In this document: in pieces, positions 22,743 through 34,587 of the stretch | How the letters are laid out: every line of letters starts with the position of its first letter | Numbering within the stretch: the stretch's first letter is position 1 | Origin: Platerodrilus igneus | Lineage: Eukaryota > Arthropoda > Insecta > Coleoptera > Lycidae | Reading direction: 5' to 3' | Assembly: GCA_036346225.1 (NCBI GenBank) | Contig: JARFIW010001104.1 | Coordinates: forward strand, 7,714,001-7,778,000 | DNA: 64,000 nt | The notes under the pieces: model-generated | Database searches by the model: none | What the model was told of the DNA's origin: nothing | Seen by the model: only the letters and a program-made list of their open reading frames with translations | Translations under genes and position numbers: made by a program

Positions 22743-23460
22743 AGCCAAATGCAGGAAGTCATTTGGAATTATTAGGGCAGGGCAAAAGATTGATATGCTT
22801 AGATTTGCAGATTATATAGCGGTATTAGCATCTAGCAAAAAAAAGTTAGAAGTAGCTCTTAATGAAATGGAAACAGTTCTAACAGAGCGATACGGTAAGA
22901 AAATTAACAAAAACTAAACTAAAGTACAAGTATGCAAAGGAGGGGAAATAAATCGAAATCTAGAATTCAAATAGAAAACAAGAAGTTACTTTGGAAGCCA
23001 AATAACACAAGATAAGAAAACGCAAAAGATATAATACAAAGATTAGCATAAGATCGTGCTACATTTAACAAGAAAAAGCAACTACTGTGTTCAAAGACAA
23101 CAAATATAGAAACAAGGAAAAGATTGCTTAAAACATATGTATGGAGCACAGCACTGTACGGCTGTGAAGCTTGGACAGTAGGAGAAGCGGACAAGAAAAA
23201 GGTATTAGAAATGGTAGGGGAAGAAAAAAATATGTGCGAAACAGTAAAAATCGGAGAGATAGGATGATAGGTCACATCCTAAGGCATGGGGGAATAGTGT
23301 GATATATATTAGAAGCAGAGATAGGAAAAAGAGAAGTAGAGGTAGACCTAGGTTAGACTATTGCGCACCGATACCGAAAGATCTAGGCTGTGGGAATTGC
23401 AGGGAAATGTGCAGGTTAGATCAGAATAGAGATTAATGGAGGTACGCGTTTAACCAATCC
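22743..23460 (+). pseudogene. RTE reverse transcriptase C-terminal relic
   Basis: This begins within the conserved RT region: MLRFADYIAVLASS, where the catalytic FADD has become FADY (GAT to TAT). It continues through the TALYGCEAWTVGEADKKK segment to the tail RGRPRLDY. Frameshifts interrupt it. It is a close relative of the element at 60835-64000. Confidence 0.85.
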
Positions 23461-23479
23461 CAAGAATACAAAAGATAGA

Positions 23480-24420
23480 AACCTTTGAAATGTGGTGCTA
23501 CACGCACATGAGGGAGATATCATGGACAGACAAAGTTAGGAGCAAAGAGGTTCTAGAAACGGTATGGGAAGAAAGAAGTATGTAGAAAACAGTAAAAAAT
23601 AGGAGGGATAGGATGATATGTCACATACTCAGGCATAAGGGAATAGTGCGGAATATATTAGAAGCAGCGATAGGAAAAAGAGAGGTAGAGCTAGACCTAG
23701 GTTAGACTATTGCACACAGATAGTTAAAGATGTAGGCTGTGAGAATTTCAGGGAAATCTATAAGCTAGTTCAGAATAGATACCAATGGAGGTACGCGTTT
23801 AACCAGTTCCAAAACGGAAAACCTTATGACGAAAAAAATAGCTGTACTTAAACTTGATGATTATTGTAAGCAACTACAGGTGTTTGTTCTGCAATATTCT
23901 CAACTAATGTTAATTGCGTGAAAGATTTTACTGGAAAACTATTAATTCGGCAAATGTCTAACTGTTGAGGGACCTTAGTTGCCACAGGCTGCTTAACCCT
24001 TTTTACATACCCTTAAATATCTGGGGAACAGGGTATATATCTAGAAAACAATAGTAGGGAAACCGAGCTGTATTTAGGCTTTGGGAATGTCAGAGAACTG
24101 TGTAGGCTAACTCAGAATAGAAGTCAGTGGAGGTACGCGTCCAACCAGTTCCAAGACGGAAAACCTAATAACGAAAAAGTAATTGCACTTAAACCTGATG
24201 ATTATTATAAACAACTACATGTGTTGGTTTTGCAATATTTTCAACTAATGTTGATTGTGCGAAAGGATTTATTGAGAAACTATTAATTTCACAAATCTCT
24301 GTGTAGGGGGATCTTGGTAGTCACAGGCTGCTTAACCCTCTTCACATACCACTGAATATCGGTGAAATAGAATGTTAGCCAAACAATAAAAGGGGAACCG
24401 AGCTGTATCTAGCAAGAAAG
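23480..24420 (+). mobile_element. Chain of truncated RTE 3' ends
   Basis: Partial copies follow head to tail: a coding tail from 23487, the 3' UTR at 23817-24000, a fragment at about 24010-24160, and a second UTR at 24165-24350 leading into the start of another unit. The junction sequence (near GAATATC and GGGGAACCGAGCTGTAT) recurs at 2272-2350, so the chimeric order was copied more than once. Confidence 0.75.
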
Positions 24421-24433
24421 AGCTGCGTCCATG

Positions 24434-24609
24434 TGTTACGTTTTTTTCGTGGCCCCACGTTGGGCGCCAAAATTTCTGCTACGTTTTTTTTTGTGACAGC
24501 CCCACGTTGTGCGCCAAAATCGCTGTTACGTTTTTTTCGTGGCTCCACGTTGTGCGCCAAAATCTCTGTTACGTTTTTTTCGTGGCAGCCACGTTGGGCG
24601 CCAAATTTA
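24434..24609 (-). repeat. Tandem LTR-end / primer-binding-site units
   Basis: Four units of 43-47 bp start at 24434, 24477, 24524 and 24567. On the minus strand each reads TGGCGC-(C/A)-CAACGTGG, a poly-A-like run, then CGTAACA or CGTAGCA and a short spacer. That is a retroelement LTR 3' end followed by a PBS, repeated. The three overlapping open frames are translations of the repeat. Confidence 0.75.
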
Positions 24610-24700
24610 TGCTACGTAACACAAAGAAAGCCAAAAAAATGACCCGGCTCAATCGGAGAGTGGGGGGGGGGTGTAGAAAGCAGACTGACCTATGATGTAT
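24610..24700 (-). repeat. LTR U5-like remnant
   Basis: Reading the minus strand towards 24610, a C-rich run, CACTCTCCGATTGAG and a T-rich stretch end in TGTTACGTAGCA. The 3' ends of the solo LTRs at 1713-1789 and 34509-34587 have the same order. It would be the U5 end preceding the PBS units. Confidence 0.5.
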
Positions 24701-25173
24701 GCGGCGGTAAGGAGTTAGTAACAATACCTGCAAGAAAAATAGTTAAGCAAACCTGAAAAAAAAAATTAGTCCTGCAAACCTGAAACAAAGAAAAAGCATA
24801 GCATTCGGATCAAGTATAAATTGTTCAGTACTTTGTAGAATGTAAATAAAAGAAACTGTTTGGATAATCTATATAATATAACAACGTTAAAAGCAATATA
24901 ACAAATCTTTAGTACAAAGTGAGGTAATATTGGGGAGTAGCAGAAACGTTTCCTCACACACCAATTAGACATAAAGCAGATAAAATTTTAACAAAATATA
25001 AATAGGTAAACACAATTAATATGAGTAGTTCAGTAGTATTGATTTTTTCTTTTTTTTTCTTTTATTTAAAATAGCATGCAAGTCTATGGTAAAAGGTCTC
25101 AGAACGCCAAAGGTATGGCAAAGCAACGGACAGGTATTTAAAGTAAAAACAAGTAGGAAATAGTTCAACTTAC
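24701..25173. other. No recognisable gene
   Basis: AT-rich; nothing supportable. It may hold downstream intron sequence of the candidate gene at 25174-25424. Confidence 0.35.
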
Positions 25174-25424
25174 AGAAAGTCCTTCAGGAGCGCTTCCTTG
25201 CATTTGAAGTGTGGGATTCACGAGATCCTGCACTAGCGAAGCACTTCACCCTTTACTGGGAGGGTGTTGATGGAACTTATCACACGTTACCCTAATCACA
25301 CCTACGTATTTCACTGGTGTTAGCAGCAGACATTATCACGCGTCGGAATTCGAATAAGATCGGGAGCTCTTTTTACCTCTGTAGGAGCAACAGTGATCAC
25401 GGAATTTTGTTCTTCGTCCAACAT
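25174..25424 (-). CDS. First two exons of an unidentified host gene (candidate)
   Basis: On the minus strand exon 1 (25377-25424, 16 codons) begins MLDEEQNSVITVAPTE and ends GAG|GTAAAAAG. A 149-bp intron contains CTAAC and ends CTAGTGCAG. Exon 2 (25174-25227, 18 codons) reads DLVNPTLQMQGSAPEGLS and ends TCT|GTAAGTTG, a strong donor. Both exons are open and in phase 0. The product is not recognised, and further exons should lie at lower coordinates, but I could not find one in the window. The upstream ~500 bp (25425-25950) are free of repeats I recognise and could hold the promoter. Confidence 0.5.
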
Positions 25425-26149
25425 TATACAAGAATTAAACACCTAGGAATATAATTGAATAGGTTATGATTACCAATTCAAACTCCGCGCCAACCACATA
25501 GACATTTAGAACGACCTCGTAAAATAAAAGAGCGATTTTGCAGATTTCACATTGGTTACCCCGAACGAGTAAATATTACTAAGACATAAAACCACTTTAA
25601 ATACACATTATAAGCACTTTATAACAAATTATATACCGTTCATTGTATTTTATCACAGTTTATTTAGTGAAAAACGAGCGTGGCTTCAACAAACAACATT
25701 GCATTTTTCCACACTCTCTTTAAAGCAAAAGCAAACAGTAACTTCTCAACGTAAACAATCTATAGGAACGAAGCACGAAACTAACAACGTAACGTAATTA
25801 ACATATAGTAACAAAGGACAAACTAGAACTCTCGTCTGTAGATATATCAATCGTTGTTATACCATCCGCGTATCGACTCTTATCTAGCCTCGCTAATAAC
25901 ATAAGGAACATCTAAAACGTGAATGTAGCAATCGTATCTGATAATTAATTACAGGCTGTTTATCGTTTCCGATAAGTTGGAATTTATTTATTAATGAGAA
26001 TCAAGCTTCAATTTATCTATCTTTAATTAATACACGCGAGTTAAATTGCATACAAATCTGAACTATTCTGAAGTATTTACTTTATACAAATAGCGATCCC
26101 AAAGAAACGATGTATTTTAAGTACTCTAACAGAAAGGAAGCGTAAAATG
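25425..26149. other. Non-repetitive spacer, possible promoter region
   Basis: No gene and no recognised transposon. It lies immediately upstream of the candidate start codon at 25424 (minus). I see no defined core promoter motif. Confidence 0.3.
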
Positions 26150-26765
26150 TTAACCTACAAAAATGCCCGTTACACATGTTCGAAGATAACAAACATAAAA
26201 ACAAGGAGAAAATTGTTGAAAGCATATGCGAGAAGCACAGCAGAGCACATCTACGAAATAGGGGCAGCAGGAAAAGTATAGACAGAAAAACGGCATGTTG
26301 TGCTTCAGATGTATGAAGATGATAGCATGAACAGACAAAGTTAATAACAAAGAGGTCATAGAAATAGTAGAGGAATAAGGATATCTATGGAAACAAAAAA
26401 AGAAATATAAGGGCAGGATACGTTCTAAGTCATTTTTGGGGAATAGTGCGGGATATATTACAAGCAGAGATGATAGGAAGAAAGAGGTAGAGGTAGACCT
26501 AGATCAGACTACTTCACACAGATAGTGATAAATGCAGACTGTGTGAATTTCAGGGAAATGTGTAGGTTAGTTCAGAATAGGAAACAATGAGGGTACGCGT
26601 CTAACCAGTTCCAGGACTGAAAACCCAATGATGATGATACTGCTAACCAATTATTCATTTTAGGTAATCCTATATTTATTTGTGCAGATAAGATAACCAA
26701 ATCCCAAGGGTAGCTTAGATTGGAGGTACGCGTATAACCAGTTCCAGGACTGAAGACTTAAAAAT
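26150..26765 (+). mobile_element. RTE 3' relic, older subfamily
   Basis: This matches 2350-2810: a degraded RT C-terminus with GTAGAGGTAGACCTAG (the GRPRLD region), ending near AACCAGTTCCAGGACTG. A second truncated tail (about 26720-26765) repeats the GGTACGCG...CCAGTTCCAGGACTG end. Confidence 0.7.
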
Positions 26766-27992
26766 AATGAGCCAAAGAAAAGTTGTATGTAATTTTTCGT
26801 ACAAGTCAAAACACAAGCCCATTGTTGATCAAAGACAACATTTCAATTAGATACCGCGAAAAATTCACTACAAGAAATGTTTTCTTTAATAGAAGAATCT
26901 AATAATTAATTTAAACGTTTATACGAGTTTCACGAACAGGAACCATAATTTTGGAGGAAATCATATTGGGATCAAGATTCTATTTACAACAAGGGGATGG
27001 GAACTTCCTTCAACGAGATGTCGATGAAAATGAACTTTATAATGAAATTTTGTTTTAAAGCCATTGTTACATCGCTTGAAGAATCTAAACCCTATTTTAT
27101 ATTAAGTTACATAATCACCAATAATCCTACATTTTGTTTTTCTAATTTAGCCATAGCTCTCAGAATATTTCTTACATTACCAGTGACCGACGCCTCTGGG
27201 AAAAAAGTTTTAGTAAATTAAAACTCATTAAAAATTTCTTAAGATCTACTATGTCCCAAGAAAGATTGACAAACTTTGCCACTACTTCAATGAAATAGAA
27301 AATTTGTCAAAACTGAGACATATCAAATGTAATAGACGATTTTGCGGTAAAAAACTCGAAGAGTTTTACTATACTTTTATTTTTAACATATTTCTATTTC
27401 TGAGTATACTGTATACAGTATAATTTATGTTAGCGGATAGCAGAAGAGACTTTTACTTTTGAAATTTTTCGGTTGTGTATTTATTTTTAAGTTTGTTTGC
27501 TGATCGCAAATAAATAGATATAAATCGACATAAAATAAGGTTTTTATTTTTAAAAAAATAATTTTGTTTCATGAAAGATTTTTTATCATTTATCATAGAG
27601 TGGTAGGGTGTCGATTTTTTAACGCGAATTAGTCAAACCATTTTTATTTCAAAATTTGATTCAAGAGTAGGACGGCAATATTATGCACAGGACGGCAGGA
27701 GATCCAAGAACGGCTCTGTCTCTATCCTCATAGAAATTAGATTTTTAAATGCGGTTAAAATGAATTTAAATTCGGTTTTTTTAAATGAATTCCAATCTTT
27801 TTGAAAATGAACTAAAAGTGACAGTGGTAGCTCTCTAATACTTAATGAATTTAAATCAATTCTACAAAGAACTGTTTATAAAAATAATCTTTTCGAGTCC
27901 TGAGTCGTTACCAGTATTAGAGTGTACTAAATCATCATCAATACTATCAAGGAAAGATAACCTATTAAATTCCAATAAGCGATTTGAATTTT
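26766..27992 (+). repeat. Duplicated segment, copy 1 (uninterrupted)
   Basis: This aligns with 31360-36003 once the insertion at 31417-34850 is removed. It contains the 3' end of a ZMYM1-type hAT transposase and its downstream non-coding DNA. TTGATCAA at 26824-26831 is the unoccupied target. It ends abruptly against RTE sequence at 27993. Confidence 0.85.
26985..27385 (+). pseudogene. hAT (ZMYM1-type) C-terminal dimerisation region, copy 1
   Basis: Blocks of the hAT C-terminal domain appear in alternating frames: LAIALRIFLTLPVTDASGKK, then FSKLKLIKNFLRSTMSQERL and TNFATTS, then a C-terminal tail. The usual A-SGE-RSFSKLK junction is split by a frameshift and by Glu to Lys. The family domain mediates transposase dimerisation. 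Confidence 0.8.
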
Positions 27993-28311
27993 CGATCGAT
28001 AGACAGACAAAGTTAATAACAAAGAAGTAATAGAAATAGTAGGGGAATAAAGATATCTTTGGAAAAAAATAGGAGAAATATAAGGGCAGGATACGTTCTA
28101 AGGCATTTTTGTGGAATAGTGCGGGATATATTACAAGCGGAGATAGGAAAAAAGAGAAAGGTAGACTTAGATCAGACTACTGCACACAGATAGTGAAAGA
28201 TGCAGACTATGGGAATTTCAGGGAAATATGTAGGTTACCTTAGAATGGGAACAATGGAGGTACGCGTTTTACCAGTTCCAAGATTGAAGGCTTAATAATG
28301 ATGCGTAACAG
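27993..28311 (+). mobile_element. RTE 3' relic, older subfamily
   Basis: This begins at GACAGACAAAGTTAATAAC, the same phrase as in 26330-26350, and runs to the RTE terminus near CCAGTTCCAAGATTG. It is cut on the right by the LTR starting at 28312. Confidence 0.7.
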
Positions 28312-28714
28312 TTCGTTTTTAATATTACGTATCTAGAAGTTAGGCAACTTTGTTTACCTGCATTTGGGTTATACGTTAAACAGAGAAGCAGTTTCCTTTG
28401 TCTTATTAATCGCAATTCTGTTGGGTAGGGATCAAAAGGCGTATTGTGGTATTCTGCGCAATCCCACTTATTGAGATCGGGCTACCTTATTCAACTTTTG
28501 GTGTAAGATGGACGCGAGCAAGCGTGTTATTTTCCAAATGTTTGTTTGGTTGTGAGAAGCTTTTCCTTTTAAAAATAAGTTAAATCGCGGGCTAGGGCAA
28601 ATTAATTGAATTTCTAGAAACTTCGTGTTCACTTCAACATGGATTTTGGTATATTGCCAATTAAGTGATTTGAATACTTGTTCGAGTATTGTAAAATGCG
28701 TAAATGGGAAAATT

Positions 28715-29384
28715 TAATACGGTACCCGATGCACTATCAAGAGCACCAATAATAATAAATCAGATTTCTATACTTCAAGATCAGTGTGATCTATGGTATA
28801 ATAAGATGATGCAACAAATTCAGAAAAATCCTGCAAACTACCCTTCATGGTAAGTAGAGGAGAATGTGCTTTACAAATATGTTCCCAACAAACACAACAT
28901 TATTTCTAATTTGATAGAGTGGAAACAAGTACTGCCAAAATATTATAGAGAAGATGTCATTAAACAAAATCACGATGCTCCTACATCTGCTCACCTTGGT
29001 ACATTTGAAACATGGTGCAAGGTCACCGAAAGCTATTATTGGTCAAAGATGAAATCAGTTTTTGCTCGGTATGTCAGAAAATGTCAAATCTGCCTTGCTT
29101 CAAAAAGTACTTTACAGTCGAAAATTGGGTTAATGGGGAAGGAAAAAAGAGAAGTGGAACATCCTTTTCAAATGATATCTGTTGCTATTATGCGGCCTTT
29201 ACCCAGATCGAAGAAAGGTAACACGTCCATTTTAGTGGTTTTTGACTGGTTCACCAAGTATGTACTGATTTACCCTATGAAAAAAGCGATAGCTACCTCG
29301 ATAAATAATTTCATCGAAAAACAAGTATTTCTTATATATGGAGTACCGCAAATTATAACGACCGACAATGGGTCTCAATTATAA
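28715..29384 (+). pseudogene. Gypsy RNase H end and integrase (zinc finger, core start)
   Basis: LTR sequence is fused to NTVPDALSRAP, the end of RNase H. After a stop near 28855, an open frame (28866-29384) carries the HHCC finger (NHDAP...AHLG, CQIC) and the core start. The first catalytic position reads ISVAIMRPLPRS where the family has Asp, so it is Ala here; the second Asp (TTDNG) is kept. The frame stops right after GSQL. Confidence 0.9.
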
Positions 29385-30035
29385 GTAAGGCATTCAAGAA
29401 ATTAATAAAGGAATACCAAGTTCAGAAAGTTTGGTATAATGCAAACTAACATCCTCAGGTTAACCCTACTGAAAGAGTTAACAGAGTTATCATCACAGCG
29501 TTGAGATCGTATGTGAAAGATAATTACAGGCTTTGGGACGAAAAATTGCATAAAGTTGCACATGCTATGAGGAACGCAGTCTCTGGAGTTACTGGCTAGA
29601 ATGTAGCCTTTTTGAATTTTGGTTGTTCAATACCTATTTCAGGAGAATATTATGGTAAATTATCAAAGCTTACTAATCAAGATCTTACGGTCCATTCAAG
29701 AGAACAACTCGTAAAAGATCTCAATGAGCTTTCAGAGCTTTAAAAGGATGTGGTAAAGAGAGAGACTTCATCGGGTTTATGAACGCAGTAAGTAAACTTA
29801 TGATTTACGACGTCGGAAAGTGGAGTATAATATAGACGACTATGTTTGGAAGAAAAACATGGTGCAGTTCCAAGCTTCCGAAGCTATATCCCAAAAATTG
29901 GCACCCAAATATGTTCGCTGCAGATTTATTGGAAAAACCGGAACAGTCACATATCGACTGAGAGACGAAAGAGAGAGAGAGAAAAGGAAAGACATCGGTG
30001 TCTGGCACATGAAGGATCTCAAGCCAAATAACTAG
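29385..30035 (+). pseudogene. Gypsy integrase, rest of core and C-terminal domain
   Basis: After a one-base frameshift the core continues: SKAFKKLIKEYQVQK, then NAN-stop-HPQVNPTERVNR with the third catalytic residue Glu, then YVKDNYRLWDEKLHK. The C-terminal module (29820-30035) has DYVWKKN, KLAPKYVRCRFIGKTGTVTY and GVWHMKDLKPN. A short GAGA-type expansion inserts extra Arg-Glu residues before Lys-Asp-Ile-Gly. Confidence 0.85.
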
Positions 30036-30790
30036 CATTATTAGTCGATTTAGTTTTAACTTAGTAGGTAGGCTGCCAGGAGGAAGTGTTTTTTTTAGTG
30101 TGGGTTTGCACCTTGCTTTTGCATTAGCCTGTTGGTACCCCATGTTCGCAGGGAAGTACATGTAATTCTAGTTTGTCATCCTAACTTGATTGTAGGAGAG
30201 TTTCTCCTGTGGGAAGGGGGTAGTGTAACAGTTAGTTTTAGTGTTACGAATCTAGAAGTTAGGCAACTTTGTTTATCTGCATTTGGGTTATACGTTAAAC
30301 GAAGAAACAGTTTTCTTTGTCTTATTAATCGAAATTCTGTTGGGTAGAGATCAAAAAGCGTATTGTGGTATTCTGCGCAGTCCCACTTATGGAGATCGGG
30401 CTATCTTATTCAACTTTTGGTGTAAGATGGACGCGAGCAAAAGTGTTATTTTCCAAGTGTTGGTTTGGTTGTGGGAAGCTTTTCCTTTTAAAAATAAATT
30501 AAATCGCCGGCTAGGGCAAATTAATTTAATTTCTAAAAACTTCTTGTTCATTTCAACATGGCTTTGGTTATATTGTCATTTAAGTGAATTTGAATACTTG
30601 TTCGAGTACTGTAAAATGCATAAATGGAAAAATATCAGCAGAGGAAGACTTGCTTTTCCTGGGTTAATATTCTTTGGTTTAGAGGATCAGAAGTTCGGGT
30701 GTACGCCATGGTGTCCACCATCTGTTGTTAGTTCCACTGATTGCGTTTTGCCTTGACGTGTGGTTGAGGTCAAAGACTTTAATAATACTT

Positions 30791-31359
30791 TATTTATGTA
30801 TATATCCGTTTAAATTTTTGTAAAAGAAAAATTCATAATAATTGTTTGTTTCACATATGTTTAAATGCTATTAGCACTGTGAAGATGCAATGCTTTAATT
30901 AATATTTGAATTAGATACGTTGTAATTTTATCTTGTAAGAGCCCCGAGACATAAGCTCATATCGGGTCGGTTTATTTTGTTAACTTTTTGATACTCTGTA
31001 GTTAGAAAGAAAATTTACTGAAGTAAAATTTACATGTTTTGTTAGAGTCTTAAGAGAATTGAAATTGGTTAAAGATCTATTTTTTATTTTACTAAAATAA
31101 TTCAAAGTTACAATTATTATACATAATTATATCACATGTTGTTGTCTTATTCAAAACTGAATCAGTGAAGTCTTGTTAGGTAAATTATTTCCATGTGTAT
31201 GCTACCGCAGAGATAAAAAAAAGAACCCACTGTTTAGCCCTGATGGTAGATCTCTCTGGAGATTTAAGTAAGAAAAATTAAATGAGTAAAATAGCCGAGG
31301 GTCATTTATGCACACGTTTAAAGCAAATGAACGTTATACACATAACCACAAGTTACAGA
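30791..31359. other. No recognisable gene
   Basis: AT-rich; it may include the unrecognised 3' part of the gypsy LTR. Confidence 0.35.
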
Positions 31360-32599
31360 TGAGCCAAAAAAAGTCATTTTTCGTACAAGTCAAAACACGA
31401 ACCCATTGATGATCAATAGGGATGGACTCGGGCTCGGGCTTTCGGACCGGCCCGGCCGGAGCCCGGCCCGATTTCGGGCTCGAATCCGGGCCGGGCCGTT
31501 GACTACTTTATTCGGGCCGGGCCCGGGCCGGGCCTATCTTTTTTCGGGCCGGGCCGGGCCAAACGACTCGGGCCGGGCCGGGCCAAACGACTCGGGCCGG
31601 CCCGAACTTTTCGGGCCGAAAAACTCACGAGTAAGTACTCCATCGTCCCTTCACTCCTATCTCACATTGAGTAAGTAAAGGTTCTTAATTATATTTTCAC
31701 GTAGTGTTTTCATGAACCCATTAATAATCAGTTTTTCGTCTTGTTTAGTGTAAAGGAAACGTGATATTGTAACTCACTTCTTATACCGAATATTTTTTCT
31801 AGTCCTATTTAATGTTCCTCATGTTGTACTTTAGGCAAGTTAAAGATGCTCAGGAACATCAAACTAGGTGATTTATTCATAATTCAAAAGTTTGCACGGT
31901 TTATATTATGTATGTGTATATACTCCAAATCTCAATCATGCGGCGAACGTCGATATTATCAATCGCGTGTATAGTTTATGTCTACCGCCTAAAACACTAG
32001 AGAGTTATTGCAAAGTTCATTTTACCAATTTTTTAATAAAGTTTTCCCTTATTTGACATTTACACATGCGCAATTACACCTTTAATGTTTGTACTTTATT
32101 AAAATACAGGACACCTTTATGTAATTTAAACACAGGCAGGGAATGCTTTTATTTAAGGCGCCTTAATTTTGACATATGCCAAATGCCTAACGTACAAACT
32201 TACATTTAATTGTCTGCTTTGTGTATAAATATAGCAAAATAAATGGTTTTTTGTAGTGTTGTTTCCGTAATTAAATTTAGAAATATAATGTCCAAGTTTA
32301 TAATACGAAAAAGATATAAAACGTCAACGCTCTAAATACGAGGATGCTGTTTTGTAATGCTTTTCCTAGAAGTAAACTGTAAAAATCTTTTTGAAAACAG
32401 ATATGCTATATGCTTGGAAAGAAGTAAAAACAGTGTCTTGAAGTAAACTCAAAAAGTATTCCGTGAAAACACTTTGACAACACACACAAATGTTATCGAA
32501 TCAGTGGGAAATAAAAAACTCAAATAATAAAAAAAGGTTCATCTTTGTGTGAATACAATTTCTTTGATTTTTTCCAATATAGTTAAACATGTAGGTCAC

Positions 32600-32898
32600 T
32601 CTTCTTAAGCTTCTTTGGGAATTAAACCACTCATAGTTTTTAAAATGATCTTTATTTACGTTTCGATCCATGACCTAGGATCGTTGTCAAAATAATTTTG
32701 ACAACGATCCTAGGTCATGGAATTAAACCACTCATAGTTTTTAAAATGATCTTTATTCAAAATAATTTTGACAACGATCCTAGGTCATGGATCGAAACGT
32801 AAATAAAGATCATTTTAAAAACTATGAGTGGTTTAATTCCCAAAGAAGCTTAAGAGGAATGCTAAACAAACCACAACAAACATACAGGGAGTATTTAA
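32600..32898. mobile_element. Palindromic Penelope-derived insert
   Basis: An 11-bp duplication ATGTAGGTCAC (32589-32599, 32899-32909) flanks an inverted repeat (arms about 32601-32697 and 32765-32860). Between the arms is a partial third copy of the unit. The unit (AATTAAACCACTCATAG...CATGACCTAGGATCGTTGTC) recurs at 50850-50935, 52560-52650 and 60535-60630 beside Penelope-like coding sequence. The sense strand carries a stem GATCC/GGATC followed by GAAA, resembling a hammerhead core. Confidence 0.7.
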
Positions 32899-33291
32899 AT
32901 GTAGGTCACCTTATCACAAAAGAGATTAATTCTTTATTCATTTTTGAAACATAACCTATAGATATAGAATACTAAACATATATGTCAGAATAAAGAGTAA
33001 GGGAAAAAACACTTGCACAAATACTCCTTTAAATTGGATGCAAACTTTTAAAAAAGAATACTTTATTTGAAGATTCTTTTAATAAAGTCTGCTTGGAATA
33101 AGTTTGCAACAACTCTCTAATTTCAAGTAGGTAATTTTAGTAAAATTCTTTGAAGTAGGAGCGACAAAATAAAGCCGACGCAAATTTATTATAAAGGTTA
33201 TAAGGTGCGTTAAGCGTACAATTTCATAAACATTGAAAATTGCTAAACATTTTGTACCTTTGTTACCTATTTTTAGGATTTTTTAAAGAAT

Positions 33292-34587
33292 TGTTACGTT
33301 TATTTTCAGCATAAATTAATTACCCTATTTTTCTCCCTTATTAATTCAATACCCGCTCGAATAAATTCTGTTTCCACTGTTAAATCCTTCAACATAATTA
33401 ATAATAAACACGTTCTCGAATACATTTCTCAACTTAAATCTAGTTGCTTTGAAACGACAAGTTTATGCAACAACTAAATAGTTATATCCTGTTTCAGGTA
33501 CCCGTTATCTTGGTATACACTACGACCGCCTATAATTTTTTCTTCAATGTAAAAACTTGTTGAAATAAGGTTGCACACTATCCGACAGAAACCGGGTTTT
33601 CCAGTTTTAATCGCGCTTCGATAAGCGAGGATTTGCAGTTGGAATTCGTGTTATTTGAACCATTGTAAAATTTGCTTCTACAGCTTGTGCGTCGACATAT
33701 TTTCTACATTACTCGTCACCTTATTTCTAAAGCAGTGCACGTCTGTTTATTTTCTGTTCGACAACTAGGAGGTGTCTTGCGTGGATTGCTTTTTTTAGCT
33801 GGAGGCCAAATGGGTTCTTCCTTTCTGTAGACCAACTGCTTTTGTCCGTAGGTCGTTGCTATAGTTACGATGCCAGGGTGAATGGATCCTGAATACCGGG
33901 GCGTTTCTGTGTTGACTCACCCCCGACGGTTTTCGAGCTAAGTATCCGGACACCTACAGGTATGCAACTCGTTTCCTTTTGTGTGTTGTGTCAATGGGAT
34001 ATTCCGTATCAACATTTGGTGTAGTTATGTGACAAGAAACGTCGCATTGTAGAACTATTGTTCGTTGCTGCTAATCGATATTATCGCTCTACATGTGTGA
34101 TGTACTTGTGTTAAAAGTATTGAACAGACACACACTTATTCCTTTGTACTGATTAGTTTATTTTACAAACGGTACTATGTACGATTTAAAAGATATCTGA
34201 CAAAAGCTCCCACACGTTAATTCTTTCCTACTAATTAGTTATTTTACAAAAAGTATTAGGCGAAACTTTAAAAATGCTTGACAAAAGCTCTCACAGGTTT
34301 ATTTACTACTTATTAATTTTATTTTGTGTAAATACGAGATGCGCACTTCGTATCTAATGTACTAAATTGTTCATATCACCTAACTGTTTGCTTTCAAATA
34401 GTAACGCTTAATTTATTGCTCTTGCTTGTTTGTACAGAATCCGTTATTTATTTTTATTTGTTAATAGATCATCTAGGGCGATGTGTTTTTTGTTTCTTTT
34501 TGGTATGTAGGCGAATCCCCCCACTCTCCGCGTTTAATAGTTAGCCTGGTACTTACTTTTCTTTCGGCTACGTCTAGGTACGTAACA
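33292..34587 (+). mobile_element. Solo LTR, TGTTACG...CGTAACA family
   Basis: Starts TGTTACG, ends TACGTAACA, and is flanked by GAAT (33288-33291, 34588-34591). It is related to the solo LTR at 384-1789. It lies inside the hAT element and so is younger than it. Confidence 0.75.

Larger units (their letters stand above)
28312..30790 (+). mobile_element. Ty3/gypsy relic with both LTRs, internally deleted
   Basis: Direct repeats at 28312-28714 and 30224-30637 are diverged LTRs with starts TGCGTAACAG and TGTAACAG. A purine-rich tract (GGGAAGGGGGTAG) directly precedes the right LTR. Between them only the end of RNase H and integrase remain, so gag, protease, RT and the PBS were deleted together with the 3' part of the left LTR. 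The right LTR continues past 30637; its 3' limit and a target duplication are not clear. Confidence 0.85.

Noticed and set aside
24375..24695. Overlapping frames with repeated RFFRG/FFSW-type segments on both strands
   Set aside because: They are translations of the 43-47 bp tandem PBS units.
31406..31678. 90-residue Gly/Pro/Arg-rich frame
   Set aside because: Translation of the GC-rich subterminal array of the hAT element.
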